The position numbers were made by a program, and so were the translations under genes. This document shows, one piece after another, positions 22,030 through 34,400 of a stretch of DNA of 64,000 bases. Under the pieces are notes generated by a model. The model was not told the origin of the DNA, ran no database searches, and saw only the letters and a program-made list of their open reading frames with translations. This DNA comes from Jacaranda mimosifolia (Eukaryota; Streptophyta; Magnoliopsida; Lamiales; Bignoniaceae): positions 42,766,501 to 42,830,500 of the forward strand of contig CM032117.1 of the NCBI GenBank assembly GCA_018894105.1. The letters are read 5' to 3'. Position 1 is the first letter of the stretch. Every line of letters begins with the position of its first letter.

Positions 22030-24170
22030 AATGTAGACGAAATTTAGAGCTCGAGATTCCAACAACCAGGTTGCCCCAAGATTTGCTGGCATGGAGGATA
22101 ACTAACTTGAGGCGCAGTCATGCTTGGTGTTGGAGCTCCCACCGGAATTACATCCGCCACTCGAGGAGACGCCAACAAAACAGGTTCCACCTCATGGAGA
22201 ACTAGTTTTATAAATGACTAAAGAGGTGTTGAAGACGTTGTTGGAGAACACCTCTATGCAAGCAGCAGCCAAAGTGGTCTCCTAGTATGTTGAAGAGCAC
22301 CACCCTCAAGAGCAACCCCAATCCTCCCATTGGAGCTGAAAAGATTCATCATCCTTGGAGATAATAGAAAAAAGAACCAACTTAGAACGGGATACCACAC
22401 CTCTCCTATCCCAGCATGTGGATGTGCAATCATACCTCCGAGCTGACTTATCGCGATGATTGTCTACTGCCACTAGAATTTAGATGCACTCACTAGTGCC
22501 TCAACCCTCAAGAGGAGCTAAAAGCTAATACCTCCCTCTAGCCATTATTCTCCCGAGACGTAATCCATTTTGCTCAGTTATCTTAGCAGAAGCACCTCCT
22601 TTAGGAATGAAGATTGTCAACCTGCTAGAGTTTGATGGCACGACAAACCCACAAGAGTACCTAGATAACTTTCTTGCAAGGATAGAATTGTACAATCTTA
22701 CTAAACTGTCTATTGCAAGGTATTTTCCACCATGCTTACAAAACGTGCTTTGATGTGGTTCAATCATATGCCAGTTGGATCTATCTCTGGCTTGGAATAA
22801 TTAGCACAGTACTTCCTCCATGATTTCTTCATCAACCGAAAGTACTCTAAGATTGCGGCGAACCTGTTCACCATCAAGCAAAAGGATGGAGAATCCCTAA
22901 GAGATTACCTAAATTGTTTCATCTAAGCAATGTACAAAATTCCTCACATTAACTACGAGCTCTTGCCCAGTATCATTTAATAGAATCTGCAATACCAAAT
23001 GTTTTGGGAGTCCATGGTCCCCAGCTACTCTAGAGGAGCTCGTGATTCCCACAGAGAAGTATATTAGTATTAAAGAGGCTATGACTTCCAAGGACACCAA
23101 CAAATGTAAGACACGGGACAAAGAGAGTAAGAACAACAAGAAGCCAGGAGACCGCGAGTGCAATCCTCTCCGGACTTTCTCTACTTACAATCCACATGAT
23201 GGAGATCTTAATTGTGGCTTTGCAATAATACCTAATTGGGCGCCCCCTTCAAAGATGTAAGATGGCCTAAAGACACAAAAGTTTGACAACTGGTGCTGCT
23301 TCTACTGCAACTATGGACATACTATCGATGAGTGCCGACATCTGAAAGATGAAATTGAGAAGCTAATTTAGAGGGAATAGCTCAAGGAGTACATGGCACA
23401 AAAGCAAAGAAGTCCTAATAGGGATTTAGGAGCTGGGGGAGCAAAGACCGTTGGCAACGACCTGACGATCGTCCATATTCGATGGACCAACAACAACAGT
23501 GAGACCCAAAGAACTGATGGCAAACTGAAGCCCTCTCAGTTGATCTCGTATTGGAGATATACGAAGTATGTATTCCATTCTTCAACTTCACCTTCGAAAA
23601 TGATGACATGGATACTAGAAGAGGAAAGCACAATGATACTTTGGTAATCTCTGCCTCTGCTAACTTTTGGGTGAGAAGATATTGGTGGACAATAGCAACT
23701 TGATTGGACATAATTTTTCATGATACATTCCTCCAACTCATAGTCAACAACGCCTAGCTACAATAGATCAACACTTCGTTGGTGGGGTTTATTGGCGAAG
23801 TAGTGGAGGTACTAGGAGAAGTCCCTCTCCCTCTCTCCTTAGATGCTCATTCTCGTAGGTTATGAAGATGGTAAGGTTTCTAGTGGTCAAGACCCCATCG
23901 ACACATAACATCATATTGAGGAGGCTTACTTTGAACTCATTCCAAGCACTGGTTCAACTTATCATAAGAAGATAAAGTTCTCCATGCTGAGCAGGATAGA
24001 TGAAGCTGTAAGGAACTAATGTGCTGCCAGGGAGTGCTATGCTAGTATCCTAAAAAAATGATAAAGGCTTCTGCTGCCAAATTAGATCAGATGAAAAAAA
24101 GTCAAGAAAACAAGTGGAAAGCCAAGGGCAAAGGAGTCATGAAACTAACATTCTAACGACACTCACGTCG
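22030..24170 (+). pseudogene. Tat-like gag-protease, copy A
   Basis: Following several frames, the stretch encodes a Ty3/gypsy gag with the core EFDGTTNPQEYLDNFLARIE (near 22630-22690) and WFNHMPVGSISG and QKDGESLRDYLNCF equivalents (22750-22920). A zinc-knuckle region, CCFYCNYGHTIDECRHLKDE, lies near 23300-23355. A protease follows: ILVDN near 23690, then a decayed ILGRPTLN block near 23910 and STYH..K..F. It closes with AARECYASILKK (about 24025-24060) and a basic KGKGV tail. There are many stops and frameshifts. Reverse transcriptase and integrase do not follow. Copies B and C end at the same point, so gag-protease only is probably the family's structure. Products would form particles and mature gag. 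Confidence 0.82.
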
Positions 24171-24380
24171 GGAGCCAACCCTCAGTACGATTGAGCGCAC
24201 TGCCAGTGGTGCAGCAAGTTGTTTCCTTTTTCTTAGTAGATAGTAGTTTTTCTTTTAAGTCTTGAAGTATTGCTTCCATTTAATTAAAATTCATGAAATA
24301 AAGCCGACTTATTCTCAAAACGACATCACTGTTGTTTTCTGATTTTTTAGTGAAGTGCTTTTTACGACATCTCCTATTTG

Positions 24381-25195
24381 TAGGGCTGTAAATGAATATT
24401 CAAAAACTCGTTTACCGTTAGTATTCATATCCATTTATACAAAATTTATTCGCATTCATTTAAAGTGGACATTATCTGTATTCAATTAGTAGATATTCAA
24501 TTATAAATGGATATATATGATAAATGTTTATCCGATTCATTTAATATCTGCTCTGAATATAAAGATTTATAAATAATATATTATTTATATTTTTTTAATA
24601 AAAATACCATAATCTATATATTTATACATATAAATTATAATTGAAGAATTGTGAAGAAAAAAGAATAAATTTAAAAAATTATTGTATTATATAGAAAAAA
24701 AGTTGAAGAATGAAGCTAATCAACATAATTATTATTAGTTGACTTTATAATTAATATACTTAAATGTCATTATTGATATTAATTAGTGCTAAAAATCAAT
24801 TATAAAGTCAAATATTAATTTAAAATTATGCTATTTGTTTGATTGCTTTCTTTTTAATGAAATTGTATAGTACATTCTATTAATTAAAAATATGTATTGG
24901 TTATAGGTTAATAGATTCATGTATTTGAATATTCATAAATAGATATTTAAATAATATCATCGAATATGAATATTAAAAAATAATTAAAATGCAAGTAAGT
25001 TTAATCAGAAAATCTGTATAATTATAATCGAATATGAATATATCTGAATTCGACCGATATCCGACAAATACAAATTTGGATATCATGCTTAAATATATGT
25101 CAAATTTGTAATCGTATTCGAATATTTAAAAAGTTAATTAGATACGAAGATGAAGATAGTGTATCCGATCCGTTTAATATTTGCTTATACCTCTA
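24381..25195. mobile_element. hAT-like MITE copy 1 (815 bp)
   Basis: The left end is tagggctgtaaatgaatatt; the right end read inward is tagaggtataagcaaatat, a decayed inverted copy. Inside are many cgaatat/gatatccga words near both ends, and a central palindrome with ttgactttataattaat and its complement. The flanks cctatttg (24373-24380) and cctgtttg (25196-25203) form an 8-bp target duplication with one mismatch. It has no coding capacity. A second copy lies at 55529-56350. It is inserted in the 3' non-coding part of retroelement copy A. Confidence 0.8.
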
Positions 25196-25203
25196 CCTGT
25201 TTG

Positions 25204-25440
25204 TGCTTGAATTATGACTTGTGCAAAACAACACTTTACATAATGTGACCTTTGAGGCATGGACCTCATTTAATGCATCACGAGACATTCAATTATGCAC
25301 CAAAGTCGTCATTAAATCAACATCAGCACCTCTATAAGTCCGCTCAAGTGGGGCAGGTGGCATTAAATCTATTATAAGACTCCCAAGTAGGGTTTATGAG
25401 GTAGATGCCACTATATCTTTGACTGCTAGAAGTTTTAACT
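25204..25440 (+). repeat. Remnant of G-rich tandem repeats of copy A
   Basis: The phrases tcaagtggggcaggtggcatt and ataagactcccaagtaggg resemble, in reverse complement, the acttgggg..ttataata and cctacttagggatcttatagtgg units of the arrays in copies B and C. Together with the gag-protease before the MITE this marks the 3' part of copy A. Confidence 0.5.
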
Positions 25441-25509
25441 AAGAAAGATGACATATTAGTAAGTATTGTAGCCTAGCCAGTGCAGTAAGTTCAAGTAGTA
25501 GAGAGCCCA

Positions 25510-25764
25510 TTTATTACTTGCGACATTTGTGGAGATGAGCATTTGAGTGACCAGTTCAATATACATTGGAAATAATGTCGTTTGTTGGGAACTTCAACAC
25601 GAGCCAAACTAATCCATACTCAAATACTTACAATCCTAGATGGAGATATCCCAATTCTTTTTTCTAGAGCAACAACCAAGGACAAATTTCAGCTCCTCAA
25701 ACCCTCCACCATTGGCTTCCAGCAACAAATGAAATCAGCACCTGAAGAGAAGAATCCATCATAA
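25510..25764 (+). pseudogene. Athila-type Ty3/gypsy gag C-terminal fragment
   Basis: A decayed zinc knuckle CDICGDEHLSDQF (last Cys changed) is followed by MSFVGNFNTSQTNPYSNTYN from the ATG at 25575, then PRWRYPN. VGNFNR..NNPYSNTYNPGWRNHPN is the hallmark of Athila gag nucleocapsid regions. Stops and a frameshift interrupt it, and no other Athila domain is nearby. It is a truncated relic abutting copy A, perhaps joined by recombination. Confidence 0.75.
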
Positions 25765-26659
25765 TCATAGAGTAAAGAATTAGTTCATAACTGAATTATC
25801 AACCAACATATGAACAAGATGAAACATTGTATCAAATTTAAAATTACAAAAAATTAAAGAAAGAAGAATAAACTTTATTTCTAGATGAATCTGCTCTCCA
25901 CTTTATCCTTTTTTGGACCCTGAATTCTCGTGAAACTTCTATTATCCAATTAGAAAATCAAAATCATTACCCTAGCTAAGTGTTTGAAAATCTTATTTAC
26001 ATTAAAACACAAAGTCATCTAAAAAGAATAGGTAACTAAAATAAATAAAACCATTATTTTACCCATCATTAATTGAATCACAAGAAATCGTGCCAGCATC
26101 CTATCAACTTATGTTCAGTTGTCCTTTTTCTGCAATTCTCAACTCATATTAATTTGTGTACAAGTGCAAAACTATACTTTAGCACTCATAGGTTTGCTTT
26201 TCATCCATATTTCCATTAATATAGAATACAATCAATGAAGGAATGTTAGGACTTTTATAGCTTGTAATGTAGGCTTGGGTAAAGGTAGGAGAAATATGGA
26301 TAATATTGACTTAATACCCACAAAACTTACTTATTTACATCATCATGTTCCCCCAAACTTATCAAACAATACTTATCTAATTTTTTCGATGCTTATGCCA
26401 TTATGCACTTTTCGATATCTTTATTTTTTTTGGATTTTAATTTTTTGTTGTTTTCTTTTTGTTCCCCTAGCGTGGTCGGGTTCGACTAGTCACTCCCAAT
26501 GATAACACTGGGTGCTTATGGGGCACCCAGGATGGATGCTTATTGAGGGCTTGCGGCGGGCACTTTTGGGGTGCCCGTTTTAGTTGACCAACTACTTTTT
26601 GATGTGGTGGTCGGGAGGTGAGAGCGGTTGCAGTCCTTCTAGTTTTATTCATGTTTGTG
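25765..26659. other. Gene-free stretch with small G-rich hairpins
   Basis: No coding homology. Around 26505-26590 two short inverted repeats occur, gggtgcttatggggcaccc and gggcacttttggggtgccc, just upstream of the antisense ORF of copy B. The expected 3' LTR of copy B was looked for here and not found. Confidence 0.5.
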
Positions 26660-28880
26660 GAGATCGTCCTCCTTATGGTGTTGCGATGTATCTTGAGTTT
26701 ATCAGCCCTTTATTAAGTGTGTAGTCAAATCAAGTGTTAGAAAATTTTAGTGTGTCTCAAAAGTTTTAGTATGTCTCAAAGGTTGTAGGGCCAACATCTA
26801 GTTCATGACTTGTTTTCTTCATCAAAGTTCATTTGGGTCCAGAGAAGAGGTTTCTTATGATGAGGAGCTCGAAGATGTTCTTATCATTAATAATAGTTTT
26901 ACTCGAATTGCAGATATTAGATGTTTACTCCAGCTAGATGAGTTAGACATTTTGAGATGTTGAGTATAAATTTTCGAGGAGTTTGAGTTTCTTTTCCCTT
27001 GATTTAGTGATAACATAGTGTCACTTCCTAGAGGGTACTTTATCTTATTCAGTAATTACTTCACTTGCGGGTTTTCTTTGCCTCCATATCCCTTTTTACT
27101 GGATATAGTAAGAAGCTATGGAATGTCTCTAAGTCAATTTGTGCTAACATTTTTGTATTCTTTACAAGGTTTTGGTTGTGTTTATCTTAAGTTTTCAAGC
27201 TTTCTTGAATAATTTTCATGCTTTATTTGGGGTGCATAAGGTACCTAATTATCCATTTTTCTCGTGCTTTCACCAAACCTAATAGTAAATTTCTAATTGT
27301 GTTTCCTTCTTCAAGAGAGCATTGGAAGAATAGGTATTTTTTTGTTCATGACGAGGGTTTGGATATCCCTCATGAGTGGAGTAGCTCTACTTCTCTAGTC
27401 CATTTAGATCAAGTTCATGTGTAGAGGCAGGGTTATTTAATCACCCTTTTGACATTAGTTATATGTTTCCAGTAAGTACTTAGCATGTTTTTCTTTTGAT
27501 TAACTGTTTGCACATATGCCTAAGTTATTGCTTGTTCGCATTCTCATCAATACATATTTTTATTCATGTTTTCTTTTGCCTTTGAGTAGAAAAGAAGGTT
27601 GACCTTTCTAGGATCTGTGCTATGAGGGTAGAAAGAGTTATACACGAGATGTGCATAGTAGAGGAGGGCCACAAGGTGGCCTCACCAATTGGGCAATGTC
27701 CGAGCTTCCCCACATTGGCAGTTGAGTGAGGCATATGCTCCCCTATCTTTAATGGGGCATCTGCCTAGTGCAGTTGAGGAGCCAAGGGTGGTTCTTTTCA
27801 GACCTACCAAGAATGTGCTTGTGGGTTTGGTACTGGAGGTACTTGATTGGTAGGGACTCTTTCACTATGATTTATGTTGAAGTTGAGTGTTAACTCTCAT
27901 TGGGTTGTAGGCGATACTATCTTCACCATCAGTCACATGAGAGGCGTAGTGAGTGAGTATGACTGGGGAAAGTTAAAGTTGTACTCTTCTTCCCAATTGA
28001 TTGAGATAGTCACTTGGACTTTAGGTGCGGCCAGGTGTTTTCTCAACACTCACAGCTAGTTTGGTTGTATTTTTATTTTCAATTTTCATTTTCAACATTT
28101 TTAAAATTTGAAAAGTTAGTTAGAGTAAATGAGTTGAAAATAGATTTATATTTGGATAGTATGTAGGGAAAGTAATGATTATATAAGGTTTAGTAGGTTG
28201 TAGGTGGAGAGAGATAATAACAATGAAAAAGAGAGAGAAGATATATAGGTTATTGGGAGAAGATATGTAAGATATTGGAAAATGTGTTTTCAGATGAAAA
28301 TGAGTTGGAATATTGGTAAAAATGATGATATGTTGTTAATAATTTATTTTTAAATAGTAAAAACAACTGAAAATAAAAATAAAACATAACCAACCTAGCC
28401 CTTAGTTTATTCTGCATCCTTGTTCTTTTCTACAATGATGTATGATTTTTTTATGTTTGTGCTTTATGTTTTTCTAGATATAAGCCTAAAAATTGATTGA
28501 GCAGATGTTTGGCAGAGCAAAGGAAGCTGAATCAATAGTATTACAATTTAAGGAGGAGTTGGCGAATCAGCTCGGCAACAAGGCAGAAGAGGAGGTGTTT
28601 GTGAAGCTACAAAAGGAGTATGAGTAGCTTAAGGTGCAGTATGCTAAGGAGGTGAAGACTGGGAAGAAGTTTTTGGAGTCTTCCACTGGGAAGACACTTA
28701 TCAATGCTACTTATGAGGGTGCAATCAAAGAATTCAAAGGTTTTGACGAATTCTTCAATGCTGTTGAGGTGAAGCTGACAATAATCTTTGAGCGAACTAT
28801 CTAGGGTTGTCGTTGTATTTTGAGCGAGATTGGCAGTACCCAACTGAGGACTTATTGATGTTAGACCCTATTATTCCAAT
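26660..28880 (+). pseudogene. Antisense extra ORF of copy B: putative gypsy-type transposon domain protein
   Basis: Plus-strand frames encode a protein of the type annotated in plants as putative gypsy-type transposon (PF04195-like). LPRGYFILFSNYFTCGFSLP and PYPFLLDIVRSYGMSLSQF lie near 27025-27145. SSREHWKNRYFFVHDEGLDI and PHEWSS follow near 27310-27385. A charged, probably coiled-coil C-terminal region from 28505 reads RAKEAESIVLQFKEELANQL, then LQKEYE, then ATYEGAIKEFKG. Stops and frameshifts are frequent, and a possible splice acceptor (gcag) precedes 28505. It runs opposite to gag of copy B, as the antisense extra ORF of Tat elements such as maize Grande does. Its function is unknown. 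Confidence 0.65.
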
Positions 28881-30417
28881 CAATCTTTCTATAGGAGAGT
28901 TGGGATGAGTACCTAAGATCAGCGTAGAGGTGATGATGGAGGATCCTATTGATACTAATCAATAAAAATAGAGTGATTTTTTTAGAGTAGGAGTAGTAGA
29001 TAGGAGTTCTGCTTTCTTTTTGTGTTTTAAGACTACTTAGCATTTTTCTCTAGGTTTAGTAGCATCTTGACTTGTTTTCCATATTTGATTGCCCTTTTCA
29101 AAGGCCAAGTATTGGCCTGCCATTGTGGGTTTTCACATCCTTTTTGCTTATGGAAGGTTTTTATTCATTCATTTTTGTTCCTACACTTAGCCAAATATAT
29201 GACTTTTCAATTTATCATTGTGTGCTCAATGCGAGGTAGGGGCGTGTGAATGAGGTGCGAGACCTTTTTTCGTAGAACTCTGTCATTAGCTCCTATGCAG
29301 GGGCGTTATCAAGTCACGTAGAGTGGCACATAATGAGCATGAGCGCATTCTACTAGGGAATCTATTTATGATGATCCATCAATTGACTTAGAATTTGTTG
29401 GGTACATTAATAGTGAGGTCTTATTATGATACATGATCAATTGTGTTAGAATTAGTTTAAAACCTTGGTAGGGAAGTTTCATCATGGGACTTAATCATTT
29501 ATGTTAGAGGTGATTGAGTGCCTCGTTGGTGAAGACTTACAATATGAAGTATAGTGATGATGTTTCGCAAAGGATGCCGCTCAAGTGATACTTATATGTG
29601 CACAATACTAAAGTACAATGAATATGAGAAGAAAATTTGGCAGATTCTCCCCTAAAATTGGTCTTTATCAAAAAAAGAAAAGCTTAACAATGAAAATATA
29701 AGATAATTAATAACAAATGGGAAGGGCACCAATCCTTCCCCATAAACTAAACTTTGAATGAGTAACGAACGGGAAGGGCACTGATCCTTCCCTATCAACC
29801 ATGTCATGCAAAGATTATAAACATAGAAGAAAGTAAAAATTCCAAATATATACTAAATTTACTAAAGACTAAAAGTTAAGAAACTTACTAAACGCTTGGC
29901 ATGTGTCCTGATGGATATACTCCATCCAGTATGGAGGGATCCACTAGTCTCAGAAGCCCCATTCTTCGTCGCTTGCGCGTACTTCTTCTGATCTTGGGAC
30001 TACCAATGCTATCATGGAGCAACCCAAGTGAAGTCAAGTCGATGTTACTAAGAATCACTACATCAAAGTTTGATTGCATGCCTTGTTTGTGAGGTTTTTT
30101 TTCAAGTGTCGATTTGTTACATTGAGAAGTGGCATGTTGGCCACGCATCCCTAGAAGGGTTCAATAGTTGATTTAGAGGTGTATCCACGTATCTCTTAAA
30201 AGGCCTCATAGTGAGCTCACACCAAGTTAATTCTAGTATCAATGCGAATTAATTTTTAAAATGTTGAGATATTGCCACTTACCTTTGGAAAGGATTTACA
30301 ATAGGCTTTTGCATGGTTACTACATACCCCCAGAGGGAGAGTAGAGTAGGATTACAATAGGGAGCTGCCACTTGCCTCTAGGGGGGTTTCATTGTGGGCC
30401 TTTGAGTAGTGACCACG
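28881..30417 (-). repeat. 3' non-coding region and tandem repeats of copy B (left of the CACTA insertion)
   Basis: From about 29270 to 30417 the sequence is a degenerate series of units such as cctctaggggggtttcattgtgggcc, cagagggagagtagagtaggattaca and gaaaggatttacaataggc. The same style continues at 42894-43150 on the other side of the CACTA element and in the array at 50950-51790. It also holds a pair of hairpins (listed next). No coding homology was recognised, although an 86-codon minus frame near 29888-30148 is open. Confidence 0.55.
29719..29792. repeat. Duplicated small hairpin (gggaagg...ccttccc)
   Basis: gggaagggcaccaatccttccc at 29719-29740 and gggaagggcactgatccttccc at 29771-29792 are 22-bp near-identical copies 52 bp apart. 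Each folds into a 7-bp GGGAAGG/CCTTCCC stem. Confidence 0.75.
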
Positions 30418-30445
30418 CAATACTAGAAAAACTATTTATTGAGAC

Positions 30446-31030
30446 GCTGAAAAGCATCTCCATTAGTAGTATATCGAGACACGTTCATGTTTGAGACACT
30501 TTATGAAAGTGTCTCATTGGAAGGGGTCCTAATACATTATCTTGACACTCGAAAGTGTCTCCAAAACAACTCCTTTGAAGACAGCTGGAATAGTCTCCAA
30601 AACAATGGTATAGTGACACTATATTGTGTCATTTAATTGGTTTTTACATATCATAGTTACGTGACGCTAAAATTGTCTCTATAAAAATGATATGGAGACA
30701 CTTTGAATGTCTCCATATAGGTTATATGAAGACAGTTAAATGTGTCACATTATATAAATATGAGGACAATTTTATCTGTCTCTATATGTATAAATTCAAG
30801 ACACATTTAAGTATCTTAACAAGCTTGATTTTGGACACATTATAAATTTATATGGTGACACTTTAATTATCTATATAAAGTTGATCAGCACTAAAAAACA
30901 TCTCTATAAATATGATGTGGTAACATCTTATATTACCATACTACATTATAATGACGTTGTATTGTGTCATAAGATATGTAAAACAATATTGCTTTAAAAC
31001 AAATAAAGGTGTCTTCATAGTGCCTTTACA
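30446..31030. repeat. Left subterminal repeat zone of the CACTA element
   Basis: Many direct and inverted copies of a gagacactt-like word occur, for example gagacactttatgaaagtgtctc, a near-perfect hairpin (about 30492-30514). In CACTA elements such clusters bind the TNPA-type protein that brings the ends together. Confidence 0.8.
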
Positions 31031-31403
31031 ACTAGTGGCATGTTGCCATGGTACATATTCATTCACACAACAAAAATTCAACAAAATCATAAAGATAGGA
31101 AATATTATCATTCATTAATATTTGTTCTTTAAGTTCAAAAGAGCACAACTACACATATTAAATAACACATTTAACAAACTTGTCCGAAACACTAAAGTTT
31201 TAGCTCTCAACAAAATAAATTAGAAAACTTGCAATTTAGCTTAATCTAATTATAAGTTCTTTGTCCAAATAACTAAGAAAGAGCTAACTTGAGTGCATAA
31301 TATGGCAATTGCATACTTCATCATCAAACCAAATGTCTTACCATCAATCTTCATCCACTACCAGCCGTCACAAATTAAACAACCATGATTATTCCAATTC
31401 TTA

Positions 31404-34400
31404 CTAGAGAAATAAAATATTTTTTTTTGAGAAAGCATAAAAGAATATTAACAAATGAAATGGCCAAGCAATACTCATCCCTATGACCTCCCCAATAGTC
31501 GTAAAATCATGGATTGGCCGAATTAACTCCTCATCCATCTCCACTCGAACATTAACATGCACTTCACACATACTCTTTCCAAGTTCTATTCCTCCAACTT
31601 GTTTCAATGGATGTAAGCTTTCAATGCGACCAATTGCAATAGTTTTTGAGGGATTAATCATACTCTTCAGGTATACTTTTGACCCGACCTAGATTAGAAA
31701 TATAAAAGTTTGTCATTAATCAATAAAGAATAACAAACATCTTAATATATAAGTTTGAGTGCATTTACATCATGTATTCAATTAGAAAAATGAGTAGCAA
31801 CATCAATTCAACCCCATCAACTCAATATCAACTCAACTTTTCAATTAATCAACAAAAAGCAACCTTAGCTAGATTTTTGTAGACATTTAAACAAAATAAT
31901 ATGCAATTATAAATTAAAAGAAACCAATGCAACATTCAAATATTCAAAAAATTCTTTAAATTATATGCATTCATTTAGAATGAGTAACAACAACAATTCA
32001 ACCCCATTAATTCAACATCAACTCAACCTTATCAATTCAAAATAAATTCAACGAAAACCAACCTCAACTATACTTCTATAGAAATTAAAACAAAAGCAAC
32101 ATTCAACATTCAACATTCAAACTATTCTTCAAACCATATGCATTCGTATGCATTCGTTCAGAATGAGTAACAATAACAATTTAACCGTATCAATTCAATG
32201 TCAACTCAACCTTATCAACTCAAAATAAATTTATCGAAAACCAACCTCAACTATACATCCATAGAAATTAGAACACAATCAACATTCAAATATTCAAACT
32301 ATTCTTCAAACTATATGCATTCATTTAGAATGAATAACAACAATAATTCAACCCCATCAATTCAACGTCAACTCAACCTTATCAATTCACAGTACATTCA
32401 ATAAAAACCAACCTCAACTATACATCCAAAAAAATTAAAACACAATAAACTTCAATTAGAAATTCAACAATTAATGAAACATTAAAAATCAAAATCTATA
32501 TGTTTAACCTATATCAAAATCTACCAATCTATTTAAGGATATAAGATAAACTTAACTATGTAATCATAAATGAAGCAATAGCAAAAGAAAATAAATAAAA
32601 GTAACTGTTTGAAATACTTACCTGTGGAAATATTCCATTTATGCTTGAGGTTGAATTTCGACGGCATGTTGGGAGTTGAGAAGATGATGAGGGGACACTT
32701 CTAACTTGTAGAGTTGATTCCATATTTTCTAATCTTTGCTTGGTCAACTTCAAAAGTTCTTCTATTTTTCTATTCTGCTTTTGTATTTGCTTATTTTGTT
32801 GATTAGCTATTTCTTTCAAAATTTTAAAAAAATTATTGGTTTGATTAGGTCATGTGATGACAAGCACATCTACTAGGTATATCATCATAGACATTTGAGG
32901 CAAGAACACCAAATCTAAACATCTTAACTCTTCCCCATTTTTTTGGTCTAACCACTTGAAAAAAGATATCATTTGGGTCGCTATCTTTTGCATCAAAAGG
33001 AAGTTCACGTCTTAGTTCATTCATTTTCCTCTGCACATAAAGTTTGATTAAAAAATACAAAATGTAATCAATAAGTTTGATCAAAGAATACATAACATAT
33101 TTACAAGCAAATTAAATTGATGAAGAATGGAAGAGATCGTTATTGTAACAAATAGGCATAAAAGAATAGCATGTAATTATTTAATTTAGTTCCAAGTAGT
33201 CTCTTGCAATTATTAACAAAAACCATAAACAAAAACAGGGTTCAGTACTTGAACTTGAAATGAAAAGCATAAACAAAAACAACTAATGACAAAGTACTTT
33301 AAAAGAAAATATACATATCATAGCAAATTTTGGTCATATTAAAGAACTAAATAATTTCATCAGCATTCTTACCAAATAGTCAACAATAATAGGATTGGAA
33401 TTATCCCCCTATTGAGTATAACATTTTGCAAACGGATCCACCCTACTTGGTTCAGCATTCACTGGATCACCATCCCTTTCACCACTTGTTTCAACATATT
33501 CTCTTTCTTCATCATCTTGTCTAGCTTCATTCTATTGATACAGTTAGTTAAACAAGTACTTCATTTAACAAATATTACATAACATTCCAAAAACAATTCA
33601 AGAACCTTCGTTTTTTTCCTAATTTGTGCAAAGCTTTTCTTCCCAGTAATATGATGCATTGTCTTTTTTTCTCTATTCTCTTTGTTTTGTGAGCTCTGTA
33701 ATGTACAAAGAAAACTTTGTTAAAAAATCCATTGACATTTTCCAAATATTTCCAATTAAGTATAAAAAAATATGTAATAAACATGTTATCATTATATATG
33801 AAGTTAAGTTGTTATTACCCTTACATCATCACTATGCCAATAGAGGACTAGATTCTTCCATTGATTAGGCAAAACTCTTTCATCTTTTGAATCAGGTCTT
33901 CTGCTCAAGTTTTCTTTTAGTGGTAAGTTTGGATTAAAAAACTTTGTCTTCACTCTATTCTTCCAACCCTTCCATTTTTTTTCCAAGTTCATAGTCCAAT
34001 GCTCGAATCCAAGAACACCATAAAACTTCCCCTAGTTTCAACAAGGTGAAAGATTATTATTGAATTTTATAATAAAAAACTACACATAAAAATCTAATAG
34101 AATTACATTTACCTTAACAATTTCCAACAAAGACTTTTTCACAGAACTTGGTACCTTGTGCCATGTTTTCTCATCAAGTCAAATTAGCTTACCATTTCTA
34201 ACCAAAGTACCAAGAAACTCTACAAATTTGCTCTTATTTTGACCAATCAGTAATTCTAAATTGTTAAAAAGAACACGCTCACGACCTCTCATAGTCCAAA
34301 CACTTGGCAGGTAGCTCTTCCCTCTATTTTTACTTTTCTTGTTAGCATTTTTTGCAAATAGCAAGCCTTTCAAATTATCATATAAAAATGATATTTGCAA

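Noticed and set aside
23393..23736. Overlapping open frames on both strands within copy A
   Set aside because: They fall between the gag zinc knuckle and protease of a decayed retroelement; the minus frames are shadows.
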